Made by a program: the position numbers and the translations under genes. Below the pieces are notes generated by a model. That model saw only the letters and a list, made by a program, of their open reading frames with translations, had not been told where the DNA came from and did no database searches. Positions 21,416 through 22,449 of a stretch of DNA of 22,449 nt are shown piece by piece. Within the stretch, counting starts at the first letter, position 1. Each line of letters opens with the position of its first letter. Source of the stretch: an uncultured Candidatus Competibacteraceae bacterium (GTDB taxonomy: Bacteria; Pseudomonadota; Gammaproteobacteria; Competibacterales; Competibacteraceae); assembly GCA_937872125.1 (NCBI GenBank), contig CALMNY010000032.1:1-22449 (forward strand), in the 5' to 3' direction.

Positions 21416-22449
21416 ATGGACAAGACTTACGAACCGCAGGCCATCGAACAACGCTGGTACGCCTTTTGGGAGGAGCGGGGCTGTTTCGCGCCCAGCGGCC
21501 AGGGCGCGCCCTACTGCATCATGATTCCACCGCCGAACGTCACCGGCACCCTGCACATGGGCCACGCCTTCCAGGACACCATCATGGACGCGCTGACCCG
21601 CTACTACCGGATGAAGGGTCATAACGCCCTGTGGCAGCCGGGCACCGATCACGCCGGCATCGCTACCCAGATGGTGGTGGAACGGCAACTGGCCGGCGAG
21701 AACAAGACCCGCCACGATCTGGGCCGCGAGGCGTTCATCGAGCGGGTGTGGGCGTGGAAGGCGGAATCGGGCGGCACCATCACCCGCCAGTTGCGGCGCA
21801 TGGGCGCGTCGGTGGACTGGGCGCGGGAACGCTTCACCATGGATGACGGGCTGTCGGCGGCGGTGCGGGAAGTATTCGTCCGCCTGTACGAGGAAGGCTT
21901 GATCTATCGCGGCCAGCGGCTGGTCAACTGGGACCCGGTGTTGCACACCGCCGTGTCGGACCTGGAGGTGGTCAGCGACGAAGAAAACGGCTTCATGTGG
22001 CACATCCGCTATCCGCTGGCCGAGGGCGGCGGTGATCTGGTCGTCGCCACCACCCGCCCGGAAACCATGCTGGGCGATACCGCTGTCGCGGTCCATCCCG
22101 GCGACGAACGCTACCAGCACCTGATCGGCCTGCACGTGGCGCTGCCGCTGACCGGCCGAAACATCCCGATCATCGCCGACGAGTACGTGGACCCCAGCTT
22201 CGGCACCGGCTGCGTCAAAATCACTCCGGCCCACGATTTCAATGACTACGCGGTCGGCCAGCGCCACAGCCTGCCGCTGCTCAACATCTTCACCCCCGAC
22301 GCCAAAATCAACGACAACGGCCCCGAAGACTATCGCGGTCTGGACCGGTTCGAGGCCCGCAAGCGGGTCGTCGCCGATCTGGAAGAACTGGGGCTGATGG
22401 AGGACATCAAGCCCCACAAACTGATGGTCCCGCGCGGCGACCGCAGCCA
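21416..22449 (+). CDS. valS: Valyl-tRNA synthetase, N-terminal part (cut by window edge)
   Basis: This class Ia synthetase charges tRNA-Val and edits mischarged Thr. The 344 visible residues begin [20 protein letters not shown] and hold [17 protein letters not shown] (the HIGH signature), [20 protein letters not shown], which is typical of ValRS, then [16 protein letters not shown]. The CP1 editing domain starts with [17 protein letters not shown] and continues with [17 protein letters not shown]. The KMSKS motif and anticodon domain lie beyond the window. A TATACT box at 21354-21359 is a plausible -10, giving a leader of about 50 bases; no -35 is clear. The ribosome-binding site is weak (GAAGA). 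Confidence 0.97.
   Translation, partial: MDKTYEPQAIEQRWYAFWEERGCFAPSGQGAPYCIMIPPPNVTGTLHMGHAFQDTIMDALTRYYRMKGHNALWQPGTDHAGIATQMVVERQLAGENKTRHDLGREAFIERVWAWKAESGGTITRQLRRMGASVDWARERFTMDDGLSAAVREVFVRLYEEGLIYRGQRLVNWDPVLHTAVSDLEVVSDEENGFMWHIRYPLAEGGGDLVVATTRPETMLGDTAVAVHPGDERYQHLIGLHVALPLTGRNIPIIADEYVDPSFGTGCVKITPAHDFNDYAVGQRHSLPLLNIFTPDAKINDNGPEDYRGLDRFEARKRVVADLEELGLMEDIKPHKLMVPRGDRS

Noticed and set aside
21353..22417. Minus-strand open frame (354 codons) opposite valS
   Set aside because: It is a mirror of the conserved ValRS coding sequence and has no recognisable motif.

Overview
The window is a chromosomal segment of a high-GC gammaproteobacterium. The gene content (AspRS with a NudB neighbour, ApaH-FolA, an FmdB zinc ribbon, a Pil-Chp-type chemosensory cluster, RsmI, ValRS) and the codon use fit the Chromatiales/Competibacter-like part of the class. 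This placement is inferred from gene content only. Coding density is very high: no gene-free stretch exceeds about 240 bases, and no rRNA, tRNA, CRISPR array or insertion sequence was seen.

Region 1 (1-4668, minus strand) is a housekeeping operon, transcribed aspS - nudB - VirJ/AcvB-type hydrolase - apaH - folA. The last four junctions are ATGA overlaps or very short gaps. folA is cut by the window edge.

Region 2 (4831-14495, minus strand) is a Pil-Chp-type chemosensory cluster. In order of transcription it holds a two-domain PilG-like regulator, a PilH-like single receiver, a PilI-like CheW, a periplasmic branched-chain amino acid/amide-type binding protein, a PilJ-like chemoreceptor, a very large hybrid CheA (ChpA-like), and two further CheW-like proteins. 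No CheR/PilK or CheB/ChpB gene is present. The solute-binding protein between the PilI-like and PilJ-like genes has no ABC permease or ATPase beside it, so it is most simply read as a ligand-presenting partner of the receptor. A strong terminator separates the cluster from the upstream fmdB gene.

Region 3 (15151-19040, plus strand) is a carbohydrate-type ABC importer: a lipoprotein binding protein, a MalF-like permease and a MalG-like permease, with no ATPase. A complete DinJ-YafQ-type toxin-antitoxin pair, with its own palindromic promoter/operator region, sits between the two permease genes. The binding protein carries a 90-bp in-frame palindromic insertion. A second, G/C-run palindromic segment lies in the linker region of the hybrid CheA.

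Region 4 (19044-22449) holds rsmI (minus strand, convergent), a chagasin-like (I42) inhibitor lipoprotein, an unassigned lipoprotein with a duplicated beta module and a clear terminator, and the 5' part of valS.
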